From: Pseudomonadota bacterium
GTDB taxonomy: Bacteria; Pseudomonadota; Alphaproteobacteria; Rhodospirillales; UBA2165
Assembly (NCBI GenBank): GCA_027592155.1
Contig: JAQCKY010000206.1
Span: forward strand, 1-5,474
Length of the DNA: 5,474 nucleotides
Direction of reading: 5' to 3'
Shown here: positions 1 through 5,474 of the stretch, piece after piece
How the letters are laid out: every line of letters starts with the position of its first letter
Position numbering within the stretch: the first letter of the stretch is position 1
Notes under the pieces: generated by a model
Told to the model about the DNA's origin: nothing
Seen by the model: the letters and a program-made list of their open reading frames with translations, nothing else
Databases searched by the model: none
Made by a program: the position numbers and the translations under genes

Positions 1-1421
1 GGCTCGATTTACTCCTGGATCCCGGTTGCTTCGAGGAATGGGATATGTTTGTCGAGCAGCGCTCCACCGATTTCGGGCTGGATAAAAAAAGCATTCCCGG
101 CGACGGCGTTGTGACGGGTTACGGCACGATCAACGGCCGCACCGTATTCGTTTATGCCCAAGATTTTACGGTGCTGGGCGGGTCACTCTCGGAAACCCAC
201 GCCGAAAAAATCTGCAAGATCATGGACCAGGCAATGAAAGTTGGGGCACCGATCATCGGCCTCAACGATTCCGGCGGGGCGCGCATTCAAGAGGGCGTTT
301 CGGCTTTGGCCGGTTATGCGGAAGTGTTTCAGCGCAATGTTTTGGCCTCGGGTGTTGTGCCGCAGATTTCCTGCGTGATGGGGCCTTGCGCCGGTGGCGC
401 CGTTTATTCGCCTGCGGTGACCGATTATGTCTTCATGGTCAAAGACAGTTCCTACATGTTCGTGACCGGCCCAGATGTGGTAAAAACCGTTACCCACGAA
501 GAGGTCACTCAAGAAGATTTGGGCGGCGCGATTACCCATACGACCAAGTCCGGCGTGGCCGATAAGGCGTTCGAAAACGATGTCGATGCCATGGAACAAA
601 TCCGGCGGTTCGTGGATTTCCTTCCGGCAAGCAATCGCGAACGGCCGCCGGTTCGCCCCACCGAGGATTCCGCGGAGCGTCAGGAGCCGTCTCTCGACAG
701 TCTCATTCCTGAAAATCCGAATGAGCCTTACGACATGAAAGAGCTGGTTCTTAAACTTGTCGATGAGGGCGATTTCTTTGAAGTGCAGCCGGAATTCGCC
801 GGCAATATCATCACCGGTTTTGGACGGATGGAAGGCTCCACCGTTGGATTTATTGCTAACCAGCCGATGGTATTGGCAGGGTGCCTCGATATCGACGCTT
901 CGGTTAAGGCGGCGCGGTTCATTCGGTTCTGTGATTGCTTTAACATCCCGTTGGTCAGCCTGGTCGACGTCCCCGGGTTCTTACCGGGAACGACACAAGA
1001 ATATGGTGGCCTGATCAGGCATGGCGCGAAATTGCTGTATGCCTATGCCGAGGCCACGGTGCCCAAGGTGACGGTTATTACCAGAAAGGCTTATGGCGGC
1101 GCCTATATCGTGATGAGCTCCAAGCATCTGCGCGGCGACGTTAATCTGACCTGGCCGAGCGCCGAGATCGCCGTGATGGGCTCAAAAGGCGCGGTTGAAA
1201 TTATCTTCCGCGAAGATTTGGCCGATGAGCAAAAAATTGCCGAGCGGGAACTGGAGTATAAAAACCAGTTTGCCAATCCGTTCCGTGTCGGTGCTCGGGG
1301 CTATATCGATGACGTCATCATGCCGCATAATACCCGTCAGCGGGTTTGCAAATCGCTGCGCATGTTGAAGACCAAAGAGCTTTCAAATCCAGTCAAGAAA
1401 CACGGGAATATCCCGCTATAA
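1..1421 (+). CDS. pccB: Propionyl-CoA carboxylase beta subunit (carboxyltransferase), 5' partial
   Basis: Carboxyltransferase half of a biotin-dependent acyl-CoA carboxylase. It moves CO2 from carboxybiotin (carried on the alpha subunit) to propionyl-CoA, giving methylmalonyl-CoA in the cytoplasm. The reading frame is open from base 3 and enters with LDLLLDPGCFEEWDMFVEQ, which matches the interior of PccB. The Met at 45 is therefore internal, and roughly 35-40 N-terminal residues lie outside the window. Counting from that Met, the N-terminal crotonase-like domain holds NDSGGARIQEG (74-84) and the oxyanion-hole segment GPCAGGAVYSP (113-123). The C-terminal domain holds NQPMVLAGCLDID (272-284), VDVPGFLPG (307-315) and the second oxyanion segment KAYGGAY (348-354). 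The protein ends in KKHGNIPL, the usual PccB tail. Residue 355 is Ile, where PccB proteins normally have Asp, so a different or broader acyl-CoA preference is possible. It is the first visible gene of a plus-strand operon. Family assignment is firm; propionyl specificity is inferred from overall similarity. Confidence 0.93.
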   Translation, partial: LDLLLDPGCFEEWDMFVEQRSTDFGLDKKSIPGDGVVTGYGTINGRTVFVYAQDFTVLGGSLSETHAEKICKIMDQAMKVGAPIIGLNDSGGARIQEGVSALAGYAEVFQRNVLASGVVPQISCVMGPCAGGAVYSPAVTDYVFMVKDSSYMFVTGPDVVKTVTHEEVTQEDLGGAITHTTKSGVADKAFENDVDAMEQIRRFVDFLPASNRERPPVRPTEDSAERQEPSLDSLIPENPNEPYDMKELVLKLVDEGDFFEVQPEFAGNIITGFGRMEGSTVGFIANQPMVLAGCLDIDASVKAARFIRFCDCFNIPLVSLVDVPGFLPGTTQEYGGLIRHGAKLLYAYAEATVPKVTVITRKAYGGAYIVMSSKHLRGDVNLTWPSAEIAVMGSKGAVEIIFREDLADEQKIAERELEYKNQFANPFRVGARGYIDDVIMPHNTRQRVCKSLRMLKTKELSNPVKKHGNIPL

Positions 1422-1436
1422 TATCGGGCTAACCAG

Positions 1437-1444
1437 GGCGGAGG
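1437..1444 (+). promoter_or_regulatory. Ribosome binding site for the small secreted protein gene
   Basis: GGCGGAGG contains a near-consensus Shine-Dalgarno core (GGAGG). It lies 7 nt before the ATG at 1452 and 15 nt after the pccB stop. It supports that start and translation from a shared pccB transcript. Confidence 0.75.
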
Positions 1445-1451
1445 CTGATCA

Positions 1452-1946
1452 ATGCTGAATAGGACGCGTCCCATCGCGCTGGCGATTGCCGTCGCTCTTT
1501 TGGCCATACCAGAAGCATCCGCACAGATCCAAAAGAAGGATCGCCACGCCGGTTATTATTATCCGGAACCGACATCCGTCGAAACATTTCGCCCGAGGGT
1601 TCGTATCCTCCCCGGCTCGAACCGGACCCGGCGGATAGGTTTTGTTGTCGGTTTGACCACCGAAATTCTCGCGCGCCCCTTTGCGCCCGAATACTCTCTG
1701 TTCGCCAAAGGGAGCGAGGCGGAGAAGCTCATCATCGTGGCAAACCGCAAGGGGACGCTGGATACGATCTATCGAGTGCGCGCTCTGCTGGCGACCCTGA
1801 CTTCGGTCGCCCGTGCGACACCTGTGTTCCAGGAACAAGAGCCGGAGCCCCGCTTGACCTTTTTTGATTTGGCGGCTTTGCTTGGGTTCAAGCAAATTAC
1901 GGTTAGCGATGGAGATGGATTCGCCCATCAAGTACTGTTGAAATAG
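1452..1946 (+). CDS. Small secreted protein of unknown function, conserved next to pccB
   Basis: A 164-residue protein of unknown function. Residues 1-24 form a clear Sec signal peptide: basic start (MLNRTRP), a hydrophobic core rich in Ala, Ile and Leu (8-19), and an ASA cleavage site before Gln25. The mature protein (about 140 residues) is therefore expected in the periplasm or outside the cell. It has a Tyr-rich stretch HAGYYYPEP (32-40), a probable beta segment RIGFVVGL (61-68), FAKGSEAEKLIIVA (84-97) and a C-terminal FFDLAALLGFKQITVSDGDGFAHQV (137-161). From memory, similar proteins occur near pccB/pccA in alphaproteobacteria and are sometimes labelled molybdopterin-guanine dinucleotide biosynthesis protein A. 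No MobA nucleotide-binding motif is visible here, and a signal peptide does not fit a cytoplasmic enzyme, so I do not use that name. It starts 30 nt after pccB behind a good ribosome binding site. Confidence 0.85.
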   Translation: MLNRTRPIALAIAVALLAIPEASAQIQKKDRHAGYYYPEPTSVETFRPRVRILPGSNRTRRIGFVVGLTTEILARPFAPEYSLFAKGSEAEKLIIVANRKGTLDTIYRVRALLATLTSVARATPVFQEQEPEPRLTFFDLAALLGFKQITVSDGDGFAHQVLLK

Positions 1947-1979
1947 GGGACGAATAAGCCTATTTGGCCTGAAAGCCCG

Positions 1980-1986
1980 AAAGGAG
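1980..1986 (+). promoter_or_regulatory. Ribosome binding site that decides the dioxygenase start
   Basis: AAAGGAG lies 7 nt before the ATG at 1994 but only 4 nt before the in-frame GTG at 1991. The spacing favours ATG 1994 as the true start. Confidence 0.7.
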
Positions 1987-1993
1987 ATCAGTG

Positions 1994-2419
1994 ATGGCGG
2001 AAATATTGAGTATGATGAAAACCCAAGAGGTTTCCGCGATTCGGGGTTACCACGCGCACCTCTATTATGATGGTGTCTCGAAACATCATGCCTGGAAATT
2101 GCGCCGTGAAATTGAGGGCCGGTTTGAAGACGCCGTTGTCGGCCGATGGCACGATAAGGAAATGGGGCCACACCCGGTCTCGTTCTATCAGGTTGCCTTT
2201 TCACCTGAGCTATTCGCCGAATTTGTTCCGTGGCTTGCCCTCAATCGGAAAGACCTCAATATTCTTATCCACCCCAACACGGGCGATGGATATCTCGATC
2301 ATTCAGCGCATGCGATGTGGGTTGGACCCAGTCTTGACCTTAATCTCGACTCAATGCGCAAGCGCTACGAAGAACGCTTAAGGAACGAGGCCGCCGGCGA
2401 GGCCGTTGCCGCCGAGTAA
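1994..2419 (+). CDS. DOPA 4,5-dioxygenase family protein
   Basis: A 141-residue cytoplasmic protein of the small DOPA 4,5-dioxygenase family, typified by the fungal (Amanita) enzyme that opens the ring of L-DOPA. Visible family motifs are RGYHAHLYY (17-25), MGPHPVSFYQVAF (57-69), LIHPNTGDGYLDHS (91-104) and AHAMWVG (105-111). His20, His22, His60, His93, His103 and His106 are the likely metal or catalytic residues; which of them bind iron is inference. The first 15 or so residues and the Ala/Glu-rich tail extend beyond the conserved core. There is no signal peptide or membrane segment. The ATG is chosen because of the AAAGGAG 7 nt upstream; a GTG one codon earlier is possible. It is the last gene of the pccB operon, 47 nt after the secreted protein gene. 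Its natural substrate is unknown: bacterial members need not act on DOPA and could take another catechol. Confidence 0.9.
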   Translation: MAEILSMMKTQEVSAIRGYHAHLYYDGVSKHHAWKLRREIEGRFEDAVVGRWHDKEMGPHPVSFYQVAFSPELFAEFVPWLALNRKDLNILIHPNTGDGYLDHSAHAMWVGPSLDLNLDSMRKRYEERLRNEAAGEAVAAE

Positions 2420-2443
2420 TATTTAGGCGGCTTCGGCCTTTTT
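2399..2443 (+). terminator. Intrinsic terminator of the pccB operon, built from two converging gene ends
   Basis: The left arm 2400-2405 pairs with 2434-2439, and 2408-2413 (GCCGCC) pairs with 2426-2431 (GGCGGC). They are separated by a symmetric TT/TT internal mismatch, and the loop is 12 nt (2414-2425). That gives 12 Watson-Crick pairs, 10 of them G-C, plus a possible G-T pair at 2399/2440. A run of five T (2439-2443) follows on the plus strand. The left arm lies in the last codons of the dioxygenase gene, and the right arm and T-run lie in the last codons of the minus-strand oxidoreductase gene. Both stop codons sit in the loop. On the minus strand no T-run follows the hairpin, so it should stop plus-strand transcripts much better than minus-strand ones. 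The right arm also contains a small alternative GGC-TTCG-GCC hairpin just before the T-run. Confidence 0.75.
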
Positions 2444-4762
2444 AGCGGACTGAATCGCGGACCAGATTTTTTCGGGCGTGGCCGGCATATCGATATGCCG
2501 GATGCCGAGCGGCGATAAAGCATCGACAACGGCGTTTACGACGGCGGGCAGGGCGCCAATGGTTCCGGCTTCACCGGCGCCTTTGATCCCTAAGGGGTTG
2601 GTCTCCGTTGGCACCGGATTGCTCTTTACCGTCATCATGCAAAGATCGTCGCCCCGCGGCATGGTGTAATCCATAAACGAGCCGGTCAGGAGCTGGCCGC
2701 TTTCGGGGTCGAAGGCAATGTCCTCCATCAATGCTTGGCCCAATCCTTGGGCGACACCACCCTGGATTTGTCCCTTCAACAGGAGGGGATTGATCACCGT
2801 TCCGACGTCATCGACAACAGCATACTTCAGCACATTGACTGCGCCGGTCTCCGGATCGATTTCCAATTCGCACGCGTGCACGCCGGTGGGATAGTTTGCG
2901 ACCGTTGCCCGATAGGTTCCCGACTCGATGAGCCCCACTTCGACCCCAGCGGGAAGGCGGGGTGCCATAAACGACGTCCGGGCGACCTCGGTGATGTTGA
3001 TGCTTTTGTCGGTGCCGGCGACGGTAAAGACGCCCTTATCGAATTCAATATCCGTCTCCGCGGCTTCCAAAATATGTGCGGCGATAATCTTGCCCTTGTC
3101 GATGATCTTATTGGCGGCAAGTAGGACGGCTGAGCTGCCCATTGCGGAGACGCGGGAGCCGCCGGTGCCGAAACCGAACGCAACTTGACCGGTATCGCCT
3201 TCGACAACGCGAATATCATCGGAATCCACGCCCAACAATGCGCTGGTCATTTGCGTGTACATTGTGTGGTGGCCTTGGCCGTGATTTGTCGTGCCGGCAA
3301 GGACGGTCACCGTCCCGGAAGGATCGAACCTGATTTCGGCATGTTCAACGCCGGCAGGCGCGGCGCGTTCAATGGTTGCTGAAATCCCCAATCCTCGAAG
3401 CATCCCGCGAGACGCGGATTCGGAACGGCGCGCCTCGAATGCGGGGTAATCCGCGAGGTCCAATGCATCATCCAAGTTTTGAATGAAATCACCGCTGTCA
3501 TATTTGAAAAACAGCGGACTCTGATAGGGGATTGCATCGGTCGGAATCATGTTTTGCCGCCTGAGGACCGTCCGGTCCATGCCGAGTTCTTGGGCCGCAA
3601 TATCGATAATCCGTTCAATGACGAACGATGCTTCAGGACGCCCAGCACCACGATATGCCGTTATCGGGTTCGTATTGGTATAGGCGCCTTCCACAGTCAC
3701 ATGCGCCACCGGGGTTTTATAGACACCGATCATACCGGGAAGATGGATTGTCGCGGGCCCGGCGGGGCTCGACGAGGGGTAGGCCCCTAAGTTCGCAATC
3801 GTGTGGACACGAAGGGCGAGAAATTTGCCGTCCTTGTCGAGTGCCAGTTCGACATCCGAAATATTATCCCGGCCATGACAATCGCTGTTAAAAGCTTCAC
3901 TACGGTCACTAATCCACCTTACCGGGCGGCGCAGCAGCTTGGTTGCCCATACGACAAGCACGCATTCCGGATAAAAATTTGCCTTCATGCCGAAACTGCC
4001 GCCGATGTCATTGCTGACGACGCGAAAGTCGTTCTCCGGCTCTTTAAAGATGGCGTCGGCGAGCATGCGCCGGACACCGAAGGAGCTTTGCACGCCACCG
4101 TACAAAGTGCAGCGGCCGCTACCGGCGTCAAAGTCTGCAACGAATCCCCGGCCCTCCATTGAGTTGGCGGTCACGCGGTTGATGACAAAACGTTCGCTGA
4201 CGATATGTTCGGCGTTTTCGAATGCAGCGGCCGTCGCCTCGGCATCGCCGATTTCATAGGTGAAGCTCAAATTGCCGTCGCCATCGTCATGAATCTTGGC
4301 TGCATCGGCGTTCAAGGCTTCCCCTGTGCCAATCGCGGCGGGGAGGGGGGCGTAGTCGATCTCGATCATTTCCGCTGCATCGCGGGCTTGAATGAGGGAT
4401 TCTGCGACAATGAAGGCGACTTCATCCCCGACATATCGAACCCGATTTTCAGCGAGCGGCAGACGGGGTGGCGCGAACATTTTGCTCTGATCGAAATTGG
4501 GGCTCGGTGGCGGTGAGATCGGAAGTGTGCCATATCCCGCCGCGAGATAATCTGCGGCGGTCAAGACAAGGAGGACACCCGGTGCCTTTTTCGCCGCATC
4601 GGTGTCGATTTTTCGAATCTCGGCATGGGCGTGCGGCGAACGAAGAACATATCCATAGGTTTCACCAGCGAGATGAACATCGTCGACGTAATTGCCAACC
4701 CCCTTTAAAAATTTAGGGTCTTCGGTTCTCGGAACCGGTTGGCTGATACTAAACTGCCCCAT
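2423..4762 (-). CDS. Xanthine dehydrogenase-family molybdopterin-binding subunit (CoxL form II-like)
   Basis: Complete 779-residue large catalytic subunit of a molybdenum hydroxylase, the size usual for this family. Such subunits hold the Mo-cytosine dinucleotide cofactor and work with a 2Fe-2S subunit and an FAD subunit to oxidise aldehydes, N-heterocycles or similar substrates. The N-terminal domain begins QPVPRTEDPKFLKGVGNYVDD (8-28), a standard start for the family. Cofactor and active-site motifs follow: NDIGGSFGMK (251-260), AYRGAGR (369-375), NHGQGHHTMYTQ (493-504), GTGGSRVSAMG (532-542), GQIQGGVAQGLGQAL (664-678) and KGAGEAGTIG (727-736), with Glu731 as the expected catalytic base. 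AYRGAGR marks form II; true CO dehydrogenases (form I) have AYxCSFR there, so CO oxidation is unlikely. No twin-arginine or Sec signal is visible, so it should be cytoplasmic. A weak GGGAA lies 8 nt before the ATG. No partner subunit genes are adjacent. The substrate is unknown. Confidence 0.93.
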   Translation of the reverse strand: MGQFSISQPVPRTEDPKFLKGVGNYVDDVHLAGETYGYVLRSPHAHAEIRKIDTDAAKKAPGVLLVLTAADYLAAGYGTLPISPPPSPNFDQSKMFAPPRLPLAENRVRYVGDEVAFIVAESLIQARDAAEMIEIDYAPLPAAIGTGEALNADAAKIHDDGDGNLSFTYEIGDAEATAAAFENAEHIVSERFVINRVTANSMEGRGFVADFDAGSGRCTLYGGVQSSFGVRRMLADAIFKEPENDFRVVSNDIGGSFGMKANFYPECVLVVWATKLLRRPVRWISDRSEAFNSDCHGRDNISDVELALDKDGKFLALRVHTIANLGAYPSSSPAGPATIHLPGMIGVYKTPVAHVTVEGAYTNTNPITAYRGAGRPEASFVIERIIDIAAQELGMDRTVLRRQNMIPTDAIPYQSPLFFKYDSGDFIQNLDDALDLADYPAFEARRSESASRGMLRGLGISATIERAAPAGVEHAEIRFDPSGTVTVLAGTTNHGQGHHTMYTQMTSALLGVDSDDIRVVEGDTGQVAFGFGTGGSRVSAMGSSAVLLAANKIIDKGKIIAAHILEAAETDIEFDKGVFTVAGTDKSINITEVARTSFMAPRLPAGVEVGLIESGTYRATVANYPTGVHACELEIDPETGAVNVLKYAVVDDVGTVINPLLLKGQIQGGVAQGLGQALMEDIAFDPESGQLLTGSFMDYTMPRGDDLCMMTVKSNPVPTETNPLGIKGAGEAGTIGALPAVVNAVVDALSPLGIRHIDMPATPEKIWSAIQSAKKAEAA
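2482..2501. repeat. Perfect 20-bp palindrome inside the oxidoreductase gene
   Basis: The half-site CCGGCATATC is followed directly by its exact reverse complement, with no spacer. The symmetry stops at the next base on each side. It lies about 60 nt before the end of the minus-strand oxidoreductase gene and encodes RHIDMPA, a normal-looking part of the protein. It could be a protein-binding dyad or chance. No T-run follows it in the direction of the gene, so it is not a terminator. Confidence 0.5.
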
Positions 4763-4955
4763 TGAAATTTTTCCCGATTTGGCTTTATCCGATCATCTGA
4801 GAACAGACGATACACGACTGGCCCGCTTGGCAAAACGCGAATTGAATCGGGAAGAGATCATTCCTCGACAGATGCAATTCACTATTTGGCTGCGCGGCGG
4901 GAAAGGAGAAATTCCGGTCGGAAGAATGCCGCGGGCTTTACCGGCTATTGGTATT
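4763..4955 (-). other. Gap between rhomboid and oxidoreductase genes, likely holding the oxidoreductase promoter
   Basis: This is the only sizeable non-coding stretch (193 nt), lying upstream of the oxidoreductase start and downstream of the rhomboid stop. I find no convincing protein, RNA gene or hairpin with a T-run. The best minus-strand promoter-like pair is TTGCCA (4833-4828) and TATCGT (4812-4807), but the 15-nt spacing is short and the match is weak. Whether the oxidoreductase has its own promoter or is read through from the rhomboid gene is not decided by the sequence. Confidence 0.4.
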
Positions 4956-5474
4956 TCAGTCCCAACGTCCGCTACGCGGTAGGTTTTTGGGACGGTAGGT
5001 ATTGGGAAATATGGATCGTTGATGCCGGGTTTCTTGTAGGACAATTGTCGTGTCGTCCTTTGGTCTGAACCGCCCAATGCCGTCCAACAACGGGATGCCG
5101 GGGCGGCGGAATGGGATGATCAGGATCATTCCAATAAAAAACCCACCGATATGAGCCCACCAGGCAACACCGCCGCCCCCGACATTGCCGGAGGCTGCTT
5201 GAAGATTGAGAAACTGTAGCCCAATCCAAACCCCTAAAACGATCCATGCGGGCAAACGCAAGGGGATGACGTGCATGAACAGCACCAGCAATCTGGATCG
5301 AGGGTGGAGAATGAGATAAGCGCCGAGGACGCCCGATATGGCGCCGCTGGCGCCGATAAGGGGTGAGACAGAGGTGGGGATGGAGTAGGCGTGGACGAAA
5401 GACGAAGCAATTCCGCAGACGATGTAAAAAGCCAGGAACCTTGCATGGCCCATCGAGTCTTCAACGGTATTTCC
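4956..5474 (-). CDS. Rhomboid family intramembrane serine protease, 5' partial
   Basis: C-terminal 172 residues of a rhomboid protease, which cuts membrane proteins within the lipid bilayer. The frame stays open to the window edge and reads GNTVEDSMGHARFLAFY, matching the rhomboid interior. The Met at 5453 is therefore internal, and the start and first membrane segment lie outside. Counting from that Met, a membrane helix (5-20) ends near His21. The GASG motif (34-37) carries catalytic Ser36 in a Gly-rich helix. Further hydrophobic segments run at 54-62 and 68-83. AHIGGFFIGMILIIPF (100-115) carries the partner His101. Both catalytic residues are present, so the enzyme should be active. The polar tail of about 50 residues (116-165) is probably cytoplasmic. 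The natural substrate cannot be told from sequence. The next gene on this strand is the molybdenum oxidoreductase, 193 nt away, with no evident functional link. Confidence 0.92.
   Translation of the reverse strand, partial: GNTVEDSMGHARFLAFYIVCGIASSFVHAYSIPTSVSPLIGASGAISGVLGAYLILHPRSRLLVLFMHVIPLRLPAWIVLGVWIGLQFLNLQAASGNVGGGGVAWWAHIGGFFIGMILIIPFRRPGIPLLDGIGRFRPKDDTTIVLQETRHQRSIFPNTYRPKNLPRSGRWD

Noticed and set aside
183..599. Minus-strand open frame of 138 codons inside pccB
   Set aside because: It lies wholly opposite highly conserved pccB sequence, and its translation is rich in His, Arg and Gly with no motif. It is a shadow of the real gene.
1449..2204. Long open frame on the minus strand (251 codons) opposite the secreted protein and dioxygenase genes
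   Set aside because: Both plus-strand genes have ribosome binding sites and, in one case, clear family motifs. The antisense translation has low-complexity, Arg-rich composition and no recognisable motif, and it spans two unrelated genes. It is a shadow frame.
3563..3576. GGACCG-TC-CGGTCC inverted repeat inside the oxidoreductase gene
   Set aside because: It is a short 6-bp stem with a 2-nt centre, in codons for a normal family segment (DRTVLRR). It is compatible with chance.
2423..4762. Reading the oxidoreductase as an aerobic carbon monoxide dehydrogenase
   Set aside because: The active-site loop is AYRGAGR rather than the AYxCSFR of true CO dehydrogenases, and no CoxM/CoxS partners are adjacent.
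4807..4833. TTGCCA / TATCGT promoter-like pair on the minus strand upstream of the oxidoreductase gene
   Set aside because: Spacing is 15 nt rather than about 17, and the -10 match is poor. It is not strong enough to call as a promoter feature of its own.
4911..4946. CCGGT/ACCGG inverted repeat just after the rhomboid stop on the minus strand
   Set aside because: It has only a 5-bp stem with a loop of about 20 nt and no clear T-run. It does not qualify as a terminator.
4886..5068. Plus-strand open frame with a Trp/Tyr-rich translation (GYWYFSPNVRYAVGFWDGRYW)
   Set aside because: It looks somewhat protein-like, but it needs a TTG start with no suitable ribosome binding site and runs antisense to the rhomboid tail. 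Chance is more likely.
4793..5077. Minus-strand open frame of 94 codons covering the rhomboid 3' end and the following gap
   Set aside because: It overlaps the rhomboid coding tail in another frame, shows no family motif or hydrophobic pattern and has no clear ribosome binding site. The gap sequence is better read as non-coding.

Overview
The window looks like chromosomal DNA from an alphaproteobacterium. The acyl-CoA carboxylase beta subunit ends in the KKHxNIPL tail typical of proteobacterial PccB proteins. The small secreted protein and the CoxL-like oxidoreductase also resemble proteins I associate with that class. Base composition is moderate in G+C and looks even throughout. I see no insertion sequence, integrase, tRNA, CRISPR array or other sign of recent transfer. 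The genus is not identifiable from this stretch.

Left half, plus strand (1-2443). Three genes read in one direction with short gaps (30 and 47 nt) and look like one operon. The first is the 3' nine-tenths of pccB, whose start lies left of the window. The second is a small protein with a clear Sec signal peptide. The third is a DOPA 4,5-dioxygenase-family protein. The operon ends at a strong hairpin plus T-run at 2399-2443, which I call as its terminator. No pccA (biotin carboxylase/carrier subunit) follows before the terminator.

Right half, minus strand (5474-2423). The 3' part of a rhomboid intramembrane serine protease gene enters from the right edge. After a 193-nt gap comes a complete gene for the molybdopterin-binding large subunit of a xanthine dehydrogenase-family enzyme. 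It is of the CoxL form II type (AYRGAGR motif). This gene meets the dioxygenase gene tail to tail, with only 3 nt between the two stop codons.

How the genes work together. The pccB product is half of the enzyme that carboxylates propionyl-CoA to methylmalonyl-CoA, but its partner must be encoded elsewhere. Likewise the molybdenum large subunit has no FAD or iron-sulfur partner here. The rhomboid has no evident link to the other genes. I do not see a convincing new multi-gene system. The most notable points are an Ile where PccB proteins carry the specificity-setting Asp, the terminator built from two converging gene tails, the orphan state of two subunits, and the uncharacterised secreted protein inside the pccB operon.
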